Shown here piece by piece: positions 43,901-48,832 of a DNA stretch of 48,832 nt. Positions within the stretch are counted from its first letter, which is position 1, and the number at the start of each line of letters is the position of its first letter. The notes beneath the pieces are model-generated. The model was not told where the DNA came from. It searched no databases and worked only from the letters and a program-made list of their open reading frames with translations. A program made the position numbers and the translations under genes. This stretch comes from Desulfobacteraceae bacterium (GTDB lineage: Bacteria > Desulfobacterota > Desulfobacteria > Desulfobacterales > Desulfobacteraceae), in the NCBI GenBank assembly GCA_024226935.1, contig JAAELK010000031.1, positions 1 through 48,832 of the forward strand, read 5' to 3'.

Positions 43901-44634
43901 ATCCACCTGATCTATATTCCAAGCTTTTAAAATGGATAGTTCCTGGAAAAAATATTAGATTTGATCCCGGGATTGAGAACGGGTTTCAGACATTGCCGGG
44001 GCATGACATGGAAACCGTTCTTCCCTTGCAAATAGAGGGTATTGATATGGAAACCGGATTGATAAGGGTGGGCAATAATAAAAAACTATACAAAGATCTT
44101 CTGATCAATTTCAAGAAAGAGTATGTTTTCTTCGGGGATAAAATGAAAGTTAAACTTAAGGCAAAAGATCATGGGACGGCAGGTCGGATGCTGCATACCA
44201 TCAAGGGTATGGCAGGTAACCTGGGCGCTTTAAATCTTTATGATGCAGCCGTTGCACTGGAAACCGGCATTATCAATGGGAAAACCGATCAAGAAAAGAC
44301 CTTAATGTTGTCCTTTGAAGAAAATTTAAACCGGGTCATCCAAGGGTTAGATGGCCTTCAAACAGAAGATTCAGGACAAAAATTCAATAAAAATTCAGGA
44401 AAGATAAGTCCTGTAAATATTGAAAAAGTTCAGCCATTATTGATTAAGCTTGAGCAGTATTTAAAATCTGATCTTATTGCTGCAACAAAAATAATGGATT
44501 CTTTGGAGGCCCACTTATCCGATTCTGTGGTATGTGATCGGTTTAAAAATCTTAAAGAACAGGTCACTTTATTTGATACGCAAAATGCATTGCAAACCTT
44601 GTCCGACATTACAAAGCAAATTCCAAAGCACTAG
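37948..44634 (+). CDS. Giant Ser/Thr kinase-AAA-GAF-PAS-histidine kinase-receiver-HPt protein
   Basis: One 2228-residue soluble protein joins eukaryote-like and two-component signalling. Domains: Ser/Thr kinase (about 5-265; Lys33, HKDINPTN with Asp125, DFG 144-146); AAA/ORC-like ATPase (about 297-560; Walker A GPSGIGKT 325-332, Walker B VIFLDD); and a long helical TPR-like region (about 600-1300). Next come GAF (about 1315-1470), PAS (about 1485-1605), histidine kinase (His1631 in SHEIRTP; HATPase about 1730-1845), receiver (Asp1932 in LMDIQMPEMDG) and HPt (His2083 in MLHTIKG). No membrane segment is seen. All catalytic signatures look intact. It follows the NHL gene by 28 bases. Confidence 0.93.
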   Translation: MATLFDFTHLEKLYESASTIVYRGKEENPVIIKLLKQDFPSQEKIAQYQQEFEILENLDFDEVIKPLKQIKIKNRPGIVFEDFNGHSLDLLLNKQQLSLEELLGICICITKGLEKIHGANIIHKDINPTNIVFNRDTGQLKIIDFGVSTVLSRENPEIKNLETLDGTLSYISPEQTGRMNRSVDYRTDFYSLGITMYELFSGQLPFKTKEPMELIHCHMTKKPVPLHEINPEIPKVISDIVMKLLEKTAEKRYQSVWGIRADLERYRLAVNQGNLLHSFAIGQFDVIEKFHIPQKLYGREDEIQILIEAFLRTSKKQREMMLVSGPSGIGKTFLVREIYKPVTKQQGYFISGKFEQFQKNVPYSALVNAFQELMHQLLTERDHRLEKWRHKLLNALGSNGQIIINIIPELELILGRQSHVNMLPPTESQNRFNKVFQNFIQVFYKPEHPLVIFLDDLQWADPATLKLLELIMADDQTNCLFLIGAYRDNEVSPDHPLTISIEKLEKAGLVINTISLPPLGQEHIAALICDTLQEDSKNVSQLAGLVLKKTGGNPFFVNQFLNTLYQKSLIRPSEKILEKKENSPWQWDMDEIKMSDITDNVVVLMIENLKKLPEHTIEVLKLAACVGNHFDLNTLSIIHENSLGDSHKHLMPAVLEGLIMPISVKKRKEGQSLYIQHKFLHDRVQQAAYGLIDDNAKQSVHLKIGRLLLYASSKKELEKRMFEVVDQLNLGRSLISEEKEKLALAQFNLETGQKAKLSTAFSSALVYFKTGLELSGSDWSGQYQLVVSLHKELAEVEYLMGNFPESQKIINIIWKNGLDLDKAEAYALLITQYTVLGKNKAAIKAASCALPLFDLQFPVNNLRKALDSERARVKKNIGKRSISSLIDLHETKDPRIIATLKVLMTVHTPIYFDNQHDLYGWTLAKMVNLSLENGHIAETSKGYASFGNTLSASFEEYETGYEFGLLALKLSQKYNSQSLICKNALILSMFLNHWVKHIKEAEIFDNQGDKAGHEAGELQFIGYILTYGRTVNRFHMGMNLENLKNDLDQYLIYTRKVNHNLSTDTILGARQLLSCLDGELDHIQWFSSKGGEKAYIVQCEENKSFAALAFYQTVKAQIIFLGDNPSLALECLKKAELLIDYVKGVFTTTEFNFYYSLTLIALCDNASDQEKKSFIKRIVSNQNRMKIWSTHCPENFLHKYLLVEAELERINHHLEEAMELYDRAVASARDNNFIQNEALCNELAGKFWLQKEKKEFASIYINKAFKGYRSWGALFKCRNLSKKYGDMITPDSEGLQNQLESLTGQAIGTDQTSLDFLTVLKASQAISKEIKLGNLLKKLMDIVMENAGAEKGFLIVNKDSRLMVEVKAFLGKKWVYPSSPVSDGFDLSAAIVHYVARTNKDIVLDDASKKKTFHNDFYIRDKKPKSVLCIPIITRGKLAALIYLENNQATGVFTSQRLELIKTIASQAAISLENAAMYNSLEKSEQNYRSLFENAVEGIFRTTLDGRFLTANPAAAKILGYSSPDELVESNFQTPTHLYVDPHDRTRLLEMVKSRGQISDFETLFYKKDGSKFFVLLSIRAEYDAQGKFRYFEGSFIDINERKEKEEAKREQRIAQESNKAKTQFLANMSHEIRTPMNAIIGLTYLAMKTHLTSKQRSYLQKINTASQSLLAIINDILDFSKIEAGKLKVEAIDFSLEEVMDSLSTTIGPDANEKGLEFLIRIENQVPNYLVGDPLRLIQILTNLCTNAVKFTPSGKIIVGVRLADEQSSDRCDGVILQFDVTDTGIGLTTKEQNALFQRFSQADASTTRKYGGTGLGLSISKRLARLMGGDIWVKSELAKGTTFSFNAGFGIQPDKKGVLTLAQLPPNPDDQKTLHALAGTNILLVEDNEINQLVVKELLVQVGINISIAGNGIQCLEKIKKGDFEIVLMDIQMPEMDGYEATRQLRESGSGLPIIAMTARAMPGEREKCLAMGMNDYISKPINPPDLYSKLLKWIVPGKNIRFDPGIENGFQTLPGHDMETVLPLQIEGIDMETGLIRVGNNKKLYKDLLINFKKEYVFFGDKMKVKLKAKDHGTAGRMLHTIKGMAGNLGALNLYDAAVALETGIINGKTDQEKTLMLSFEENLNRVIQGLDGLQTEDSGQKFNKNSGKISPVNIEKVQPLLIKLEQYLKSDLIAATKIMDSLEAHLSDSVVCDRFKNLKEQVTLFDTQNALQTLSDITKQIPKH

Positions 44635-44789
44635 GATTTGTCCCATCTGGATGAAACTTGTCAATTTATTCATAGTAAAAAAACTTTATAATTAGTGATA
44701 TTTTTTGTTGGAATTTATGATAACCATTGTCTGGTTACATAGCTGGAACAGCTTATGTCTTGATTTTTGAGGATTTCTTTATAATTTTA

Positions 44790-44819
44790 TTGACAAAAAG
44801 TAAGTACTTATTCTAAGAA
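44790..44819 (+). promoter_or_regulatory. Promoter with internal palindrome upstream of the protease gene
   Basis: A consensus -35 TTGACA (44790-44795) and TAAGAA (44814-44819) are 18 bases apart. The spacer holds the perfect palindrome TAAGTACTTA (44801-44810), well placed for a repressor to block polymerase. Confidence 0.5.
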
Positions 44820-44878
44820 GATATTGCTAGTAAAAGTAAATATAAAAAGAAGAGAAAATAAAAAAAGGAGTTTTGTCG

Positions 44879-45784
44879 ATGACTAAATTTTTATTCACTT
44901 TATTTTTTTTAAGTGCGAGCTTTTTTGGACCTTATTATTCCTATGCTTTCGATGATAAGGATATGTGGCGTACCCATGAAATCGATCAGGATGGGAATGA
45001 AGCAATTTACAGTGGGTTCACCGATGATGAGATCTTAACGTCGGACGAATCAAATTCTTTTGTGGGAAACCTTCCGACCCGGGAAACTTTTTCTCAAAAA
45101 AATATTATTGGAATGTATCCTAGAAAACAAATTTCCAATACAAAAAATTATCCTTATAGAACCATGGGAATGATTCTTTTTGAAAATTCATCTGGGTCGC
45201 AGTTGTCATGTACGGGAACTCTTGTCGGCCCAAGACATGTTCTCACTGCAGGACATTGTGTTTTTGAGTTTGATTCTTTCAATAATTTGCCTGTGGACTG
45301 GTATAAGAATGTAAAGTTTTATCCTGGTCAAAATGGAAAATCATCTCCCTATGGAGCTGTTAAATCTAAAAAACTACTTTCCACGAGGGGTTATACTAAA
45401 GAAGGCTCTAATGATTATGATTATGGGCTTATCGTTCTTGCGGAAGATATCGGGGATGATGTGGGCTGGCTTGCCTATGGATATGAAAATGATATTGTCG
45501 GCACATGGCTTAATGTGTTCGGATATCCAGGCGACCAGGATTATGGAACTTTGTGGAGGGCCTATTGCCCAATTGAAGATGAGGGCACAACAAATTTGAT
45601 TCTTCATTATAAATGCGATATTGCCGGAGGACAAAGCGGTGGTCCCATGTATAAAAAAGTTGGTGAGAATAGAATTATTCATGGAATTATTACGGCCGAA
45701 TATCTTTATTGGGATATGAATATAGGAAGAAGAATCAGTTCAGCAGCCTATTCTACGATTAAAAATTGGGTTTCAAATAATTAA
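44879..45784 (+). CDS. Secreted trypsin-like serine protease (S1 family)
   Basis: The 301-residue protein has a signal peptide (about 1-23) and a propeptide-like segment (about 24-90). The chymotrypsin fold carries an intact triad: His126 in LTAGHC, Asp181 in NDYDYGLIVL and Ser253 in GGQSGGP. Two disulfides are likely (Cys111-Cys127, Cys230-Cys246). It most resembles glutamyl-endopeptidase/V8-like members. The ATG at 44879 has AAGGAG eight bases upstream, so I prefer it to the TTG at 44873. It is a plausible substrate of the type II secretion system encoded upstream in the window. It is transcribed alone from its own promoter. Confidence 0.87.
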   Translation: MTKFLFTLFFLSASFFGPYYSYAFDDKDMWRTHEIDQDGNEAIYSGFTDDEILTSDESNSFVGNLPTRETFSQKNIIGMYPRKQISNTKNYPYRTMGMILFENSSGSQLSCTGTLVGPRHVLTAGHCVFEFDSFNNLPVDWYKNVKFYPGQNGKSSPYGAVKSKKLLSTRGYTKEGSNDYDYGLIVLAEDIGDDVGWLAYGYENDIVGTWLNVFGYPGDQDYGTLWRAYCPIEDEGTTNLILHYKCDIAGGQSGGPMYKKVGENRIIHGIITAEYLYWDMNIGRRISSAAYSTIKNWVSNN

Positions 45785-45916
45785 TTAATTTTTTTTGTAA
45801 GTTCAAGCTTTTACTTGGCAAACTCCCTGGGGTCAGCTTTTTTGTAAATGCCAGGACCCTGGGGGGATGCTTGAATGGAGTTATTTTGAGAATAGGGATT
45901 GTTCATCTGACAGAAC

Positions 45917-46498
45917 CTATTTTTTAAGAAGTGTCCCAAATATAAATTTTATATAATTATTTATGGGGTCGAAGTTTTTATTAATCTGCATCATCATAAC
46001 AGCACCTTCCCAGGCATTTTGAATAAAAGCTGCCAACTCTTCAGGATCAAGATCAGGGTCAATTTCTCCACAGTTTTGTGCTTCCCGAATCATCCTTGCG
46101 TAAAGGGTCTGCCACATATCAAAAGCATTTTTTATTGCGGCACCCATGTCCCCACTCATACTCAGGACCTCATTGCTGAGTTTTGCTATGAGACACCCGC
46201 TTCCATATTCTTTTTCAGGATAAAAGCATAAACATGACATGAAACTTGCTTTTAATCTTTCTATGGGGGATTTTGATCTGTTTTCAAGGAAAGATCTAAT
46301 TGTGGCAGCATGTTCCCGGGCATAATAATCGATAACTTCAATACCAAATTCTTCTTTGGACTTGAAATAATGATAAAACGAACCCTTTGGTACTCCAACG
46401 GAATCAAGGATTTCCTTGATCCCCACAGAATGATAACTCTTCTTAAGTATGGCTTCGATACCAGCCTGGATCAGTCTTTTTTTAGTATCTTTTTTCAT
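45917..46498 (-). CDS. TetR-family repressor, NemR/AcuR-like
   Basis: The 193-residue protein has a TetR helix-turn-helix (about 10-50; LIQAGIEAILKKSYHSVGIK, EILDSVGVPKGSFYHYFKSK). The C-terminal domain has cysteines, notably in SCLCFYPEKEYGSGCLIAKLSNE, an arrangement common to TetR proteins that sense electrophiles. It diverges from a nitroreductase gene. A matching palindrome lies just upstream of both genes, so it probably represses both. I start at the ATG 46498; the TTG at 46516 lies inside the operator. The -10 box ends six bases before this ATG, so the mRNA may be leaderless. Confidence 0.87.
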   Translation of the reverse strand: MKKDTKKRLIQAGIEAILKKSYHSVGIKEILDSVGVPKGSFYHYFKSKEEFGIEVIDYYAREHAATIRSFLENRSKSPIERLKASFMSCLCFYPEKEYGSGCLIAKLSNEVLSMSGDMGAAIKNAFDMWQTLYARMIREAQNCGEIDPDLDPEELAAFIQNAWEGAVMMMQINKNFDPINNYIKFIFGTLLKK

Positions 46499-46507
46499 GA
46501 ACTCATA

Positions 46508-46524
46508 ATAGACCAATCGTCTTG
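46508..46524. promoter_or_regulatory. Operator-like palindrome upstream of tetR
   Basis: ATAGAC-CAATC-GTCTTG shares both half-sites with the nitroreductase-side operator (ATAGAC-N5-GTCTAT), with two mismatches at the right end. On the minus strand it adjoins the -10-like TATTAT of the tetR promoter, which suits autorepression. Confidence 0.6.
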
Positions 46525-46595
46525 AAAATACAAGTGTGGCTATGATTAATTGTAACCAGGGAAATATAGTTATTTGCCCGGTGGGAAAAAAAGAA

Positions 46596-46624
46596 TTGAC
46601 ATCTATAGACGACTGGTCTATTTT
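46596..46624 (+). promoter_or_regulatory. Nitroreductase promoter with embedded operator
   Basis: The -35 TTGACA (46596-46601) and -10 TATTTT (46619-46624) are 17 bases apart. The perfect inverted repeat ATAGAC-GACTG-GTCTAT (46605-46621) fills the spacer. It resembles the E. coli NemR operator (TAGACC-N4-GGTCTA) but has a one-base shorter centre. Confidence 0.7.
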
Positions 46625-46693
46625 TATCCCTGTTTGATGAACATTTGTTATTATAGATTTGTATGCATGAAACTATTTATAAAAGGAGAAACC

Positions 46694-47236
46694 ATGACAC
46701 AATTTTTAAATATACTAAAAGATAGAAGATCCATAAGAAAATACAAAACTGATCCTGTCTCAGAAGAACATCTTAATCAATTGATTGAAGCGGTTCAATG
46801 TTCCCAGTCCTGGGCAAACACCCAATGCTGGGAACTTATTGTGGTGAAAGACCCTGAAATCAAAAAAAAATTAAGGCAGACAGTTCCGGAACAAAATCCT
46901 GGATCCCCGGCTGTTGAAAAAGCTCCCATCGTTTTTGCTCTATGCGGCAAAGCTAAAACTTCAGGCTATATCAATGGAGAACCCCATCTAAAAAGTGGAG
47001 ACTGGATGATGTATGATCTTGGAATTGCAACCCAGAATCTTTGTAATACCGCCCATGCCCTTGGGATGGGAACAGTTGTCGTCGGGTGGTTTGACCATGA
47101 TATGGCCAAAAAACAGCTTAAAGTTCCCCCGGGATACGAGGTCATCAGTTTAATTCCCGCAGGTTATCCTGATCAAAAGGGAAAATCCCCCCAAAGACGG
47201 GAGATTGAATCTTTCGTCCATGAAGATATTTTTTAA
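46694..47236 (+). CDS. Nitroreductase-family flavoprotein
   Basis: The 180-residue FMN-dependent oxidoreductase reduces nitro compounds, quinones or related electrophiles with NAD(P)H. It shows the N-terminal RRSIRKYKTDPVSEEHLNQLIEA FMN-phosphate site, the SQSWANTQCWE segment, DLGIATQNLCNTAHALGMGTVVVGWF and the final PAGYPDQKGKSPQRREIE. The AGGAGA ribosome site fixes the ATG at 46694; the in-frame region upstream holds the promoter and operator. It is followed after 69 bases by an ABM-family gene, and the two are probably co-transcribed under the divergent TetR. Confidence 0.92.
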   Translation: MTQFLNILKDRRSIRKYKTDPVSEEHLNQLIEAVQCSQSWANTQCWELIVVKDPEIKKKLRQTVPEQNPGSPAVEKAPIVFALCGKAKTSGYINGEPHLKSGDWMMYDLGIATQNLCNTAHALGMGTVVVGWFDHDMAKKQLKVPPGYEVISLIPAGYPDQKGKSPQRREIESFVHEDIF

Positions 47237-47305
47237 TTAAGCCCATAAAATTGGGGACTTGTATTTCAATATATAGATAAAACAAGATGAAAAAAGGAAA
47301 ATATA

Positions 47306-47599
47306 ATGATGAAATCTTTAACTATTATTGCCCGTATTGAAGCAAACAAAGATCGGATAGACCTGGTGAAATCTGAGTTGATAAAGCTTATTGAACCAAC
47401 CCGCAAGGAACAAGGATGTTTGCAATATGATTTGCATCAGGATAATGAAAACCCTGAAAATTTTATTTTTTATGAAAATTGGGAAACCCGGGAGTTGTGG
47501 CAAACCCATATGGAAAATGATCACTTGAAGGCTTATATAAAAGCAACCGAGGGGGCGGTCTCAAATTTTGTGGTACATGAAATGTCCAAAATGGATTAA
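47306..47599 (+). CDS. ABM-domain monooxygenase (YgiN-like)
   Basis: A 97-residue antibiotic-biosynthesis-monooxygenase (ABM) protein: SLTIIARIEANKDRIDLVKS, then LIKLIEPTRKEQGCLQYDLH, FIFYENWETRELWQTHMEND and HLKAYI. The fold is a dimeric ferredoxin-like barrel. Relatives such as YgiN act on quinols or quinones without a cofactor. With the nitroreductase it would form a quinone-handling pair. The ribosome site is AAAAAGGAAA. A terminator-like hairpin follows. Confidence 0.9.
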   Translation: MMKSLTIIARIEANKDRIDLVKSELIKLIEPTRKEQGCLQYDLHQDNENPENFIFYENWETRELWQTHMENDHLKAYIKATEGAVSNFVVHEMSKMD

Positions 47600-47626
47600 C
47601 TAAGTGTAAGTGTGTCAAGAAGAGCC

Positions 47627-47651
47627 GGGGCTGACCATAAAAGTCAGCCCC
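47627..47651. terminator. Hairpin between convergent genes
   Basis: GGGGCTGAC (47627-47635) pairs perfectly with GTCAGCCCC (47643-47651) around a 7-base loop. The T-tract is poor on both strands, so it is a terminator-like structure, not a clear intrinsic terminator. Confidence 0.55.
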
Positions 47652-47677
47652 AGTCCTCCTTATGGGATTAGATTTGG

Positions 47678-48706
47678 TTATGGTAATTGTTTTTGGGCGG
47701 AACTAGGTAATTTTGAAACCATAGGTGAAACAGGAACTATCTTTTTTAAATTCTTCTGGGGACTTTGACTCACTATTGTTGAGGCTGTATTTGTTGTAAG
47801 TTCGAAGGAAAGATCCCAAAATTTGTCAGCACCTTTTACAGGTTGTCCCTGGCTCCAGGAATAGCCGACAGTCGGTGGCCAGTTGCTATTGCCCGTCGAA
47901 TCGGATACTTGGTATATACGCACGGCATTGTCATTGAAGTAAACAGGTCTTGTCTTCCAGCCCCAGGCATATTCTTCAGGGGGGCCATTGTCGTAAATAG
48001 CTGCAATGCTCAACCAGTATACCGTCCCGTCTGCGTCGGGATCGGGTTGTTGATAAAACCAATCATCCTGGGATAATAACAGGTTGAACTGAAAACAGGC
48101 TTCATTTTGCATTTCAATCGGCAGCTCTTCTCTGGGGTCTTTATCATAGCCTGCAAAATTCCATACATAGGAGGCAGAGATATTTTCCCAGATAAGCTTG
48201 TCCGGGTGGCTCGCAGTGGTGGAGGTTGCCGGTACATCAGTCCATATGCCTATATGAAACTTGCTGGGGATTACAGGAGGTAGATAGGGCTGAGTCCATC
48301 CTATAAAAGATCCCCACCAATGAATGTCTGTAACCGGCCGGTCATCCTTGCATATCCAGTCATCTGCGACTATGGGTGGTGTATGATATACTGACAAATC
48401 ATCCCATCCAAAGATTAAGTTTGTATCGTCGATGGTTAAAGGAGGTTGTTCGTATTTAATATGATATCCTTTATTGACTACAGGGTTGGGCATTACGATC
48501 AGATTGTTCCAATAATTCCATATTCTTTGAGTCGGCTGTCCGGTTGGCGGTATGGGAAGAGGTCCTCCAATCCAGTTCGAATTTTCATCAGCAAGAAAAA
48601 ACTGTGCCTGGGTTATATCGAATCCAGGATTGCTTGAGTAACCTGTTGCAGGAGGGTTTGCCGCTGCAACCCCTTGCAAGGATGTGTTAATAACGGTGTG
48701 TGTCAA
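47678..48706 (-). pseudogene. DUF7901-like extracellular protein, 5' end apparently lost
   Basis: The 342-residue frame matches a family of secreted proteins with the pattern VADDWICKDDRPVTDIHWWG (about 113-132), KFHIGIWTDVPA, SHPDKLIWEN and GTVYWLSIAAIYD. Such proteins carry a signal peptide and sometimes a sorting tail. Here only a TTG start (48706) is available, with no signal peptide and no clear ribosome site. The frame is open a further 13 codons to a TGA without any usual start. Immediately upstream the sequence becomes RNA-like. The 5' end is therefore probably replaced by an inserted element, though a TTG-started gene is possible. Function is unknown. Confidence 0.55.
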
Positions 48707-48717
48707 GCAAGTTGTCG

Positions 48718-48832
48718 GTGTGCCATGAAGGCTAAGCAGAAATAATCAACTTAGCTATGCTGTATCAGTGATGAGAGTAGGTCTCTCGGTGTCGTCTATC
48801 AGGAGAAGATACCAAACCACCTTGAGCTGCAA
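48718..48832. mobile_element. Structured sequence at the window edge, possible group II intron 5' end
   Basis: Starting at GTGTGCC (48718), the sequence has strong local pairing: GCTAAG (48731-48736) with CTTAGC (48750-48755); GTATC (48762-48766) with GATAC (48808-48812); and inside it GAGAG (48773-48777) with CTCTC (48783-48787). Group II introns begin with GUGYG and have such a folded domain I. It coincides with the lost 5' end of the neighbouring gene. The reverse transcriptase or other proof would lie outside the window. Confidence 0.3.

Noticed and set aside
45800-45916. Terminator between the protease and tetR genes
   Set aside because: Repeats of CCCTGGGG-type sequence and T-runs occur, but no stable stem followed by a T-tract could be drawn.
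1-48832. tRNA, rRNA or riboswitch genes
   Set aside because: I saw no cloverleaf, rRNA core sequence or conserved riboswitch motif by eye; a covariance-model scan would be needed to exclude weak cases.

Overview
The window looks like chromosomal DNA of an anaerobic Desulfobacterota bacterium, most like the Desulfobacteraceae (sulfate reducers of the Desulfobacula/Desulfobacter type). This is an inference. It rests on the moderate-to-low GC content, a CoA-transferase/GNAT fusion, a di-haem peroxidase, a rearranged type II secretion locus with an exported YidD-like protein, and very large hybrid kinases. No rRNA or tRNA gene was seen to settle it.

Layout. (1) 1-390: the broken ends of two unrelated genes (tyrosine recombinase N-terminus and PLP-decarboxylase N-terminus) meet head-on, which marks an old rearrangement. 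(2) 640-5620: exported proteins, namely a di-haem cytochrome c peroxidase, a small secreted protein, a lipoprotein with a tyrosine-phosphatase motif, a SUMF/FGE-fold protein and a membrane-anchored LysM protein. (3) 5713-10260, minus strand: a compact trpEGDCF operon for tryptophan synthesis from chorismate, with a recognisable promoter; trpB and trpA are not here. (4) 10536-18994: a B12-type radical SAM protein overlapping cinA, an alpha/beta hydrolase, rlmD, an acetyl-CoA hydrolase/transferase fused to a GNAT domain, a divergent TetR regulator and a small DNA-binding-like protein.

(5) 19399-32797: a type II secretion locus in the permuted order G-H-I-J-K-L-M-N-C-D-E, with near-continuous start/stop overlaps. 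It runs on into an exported, Q/N-rich YidD-like protein and a TPR protein. gspF lies at the end on the opposite strand, converging on the others. Together these supply the pseudopilus (GHIJK), inner-membrane platform (F, L, M, C), ATPase (E), secretin (D) and GspN. The prepilin peptidase is not in the window. Several nearby exported proteins, including the trypsin-like protease at 44879, are possible clients.

(6) 33093-44634: a secreted protein with a carboxypeptidase-regulatory-like C-terminus, then signalling genes. These are a soluble receiver-histidine kinase behind a near-consensus promoter, a 745-residue cytoplasmic NHL-propeller protein and, 28 bases later, a 2228-residue Ser/Thr kinase-AAA-GAF-PAS-histidine kinase-receiver-HPt protein. 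(7) 44790-47600: a secreted serine protease with its own promoter, then a TetR repressor divergent from a nitroreductase and an ABM-family monooxygenase. Two matching operator-like palindromes lie in the divergent region and suggest a NemR-like electrophile or quinone response. (8) 47678-48832: a secreted-type protein of a DUF7901-like family whose 5' end appears cut off by structured, RNA-like sequence running off the window.

The DNA carries many short tandem repeats (11, 14, 15 and 24 bp), both inside genes and between them. The strongest candidates for an undescribed system are the exported YidD-like/TPR pair embedded in the secretion locus and the NHL-propeller/giant-kinase pair.
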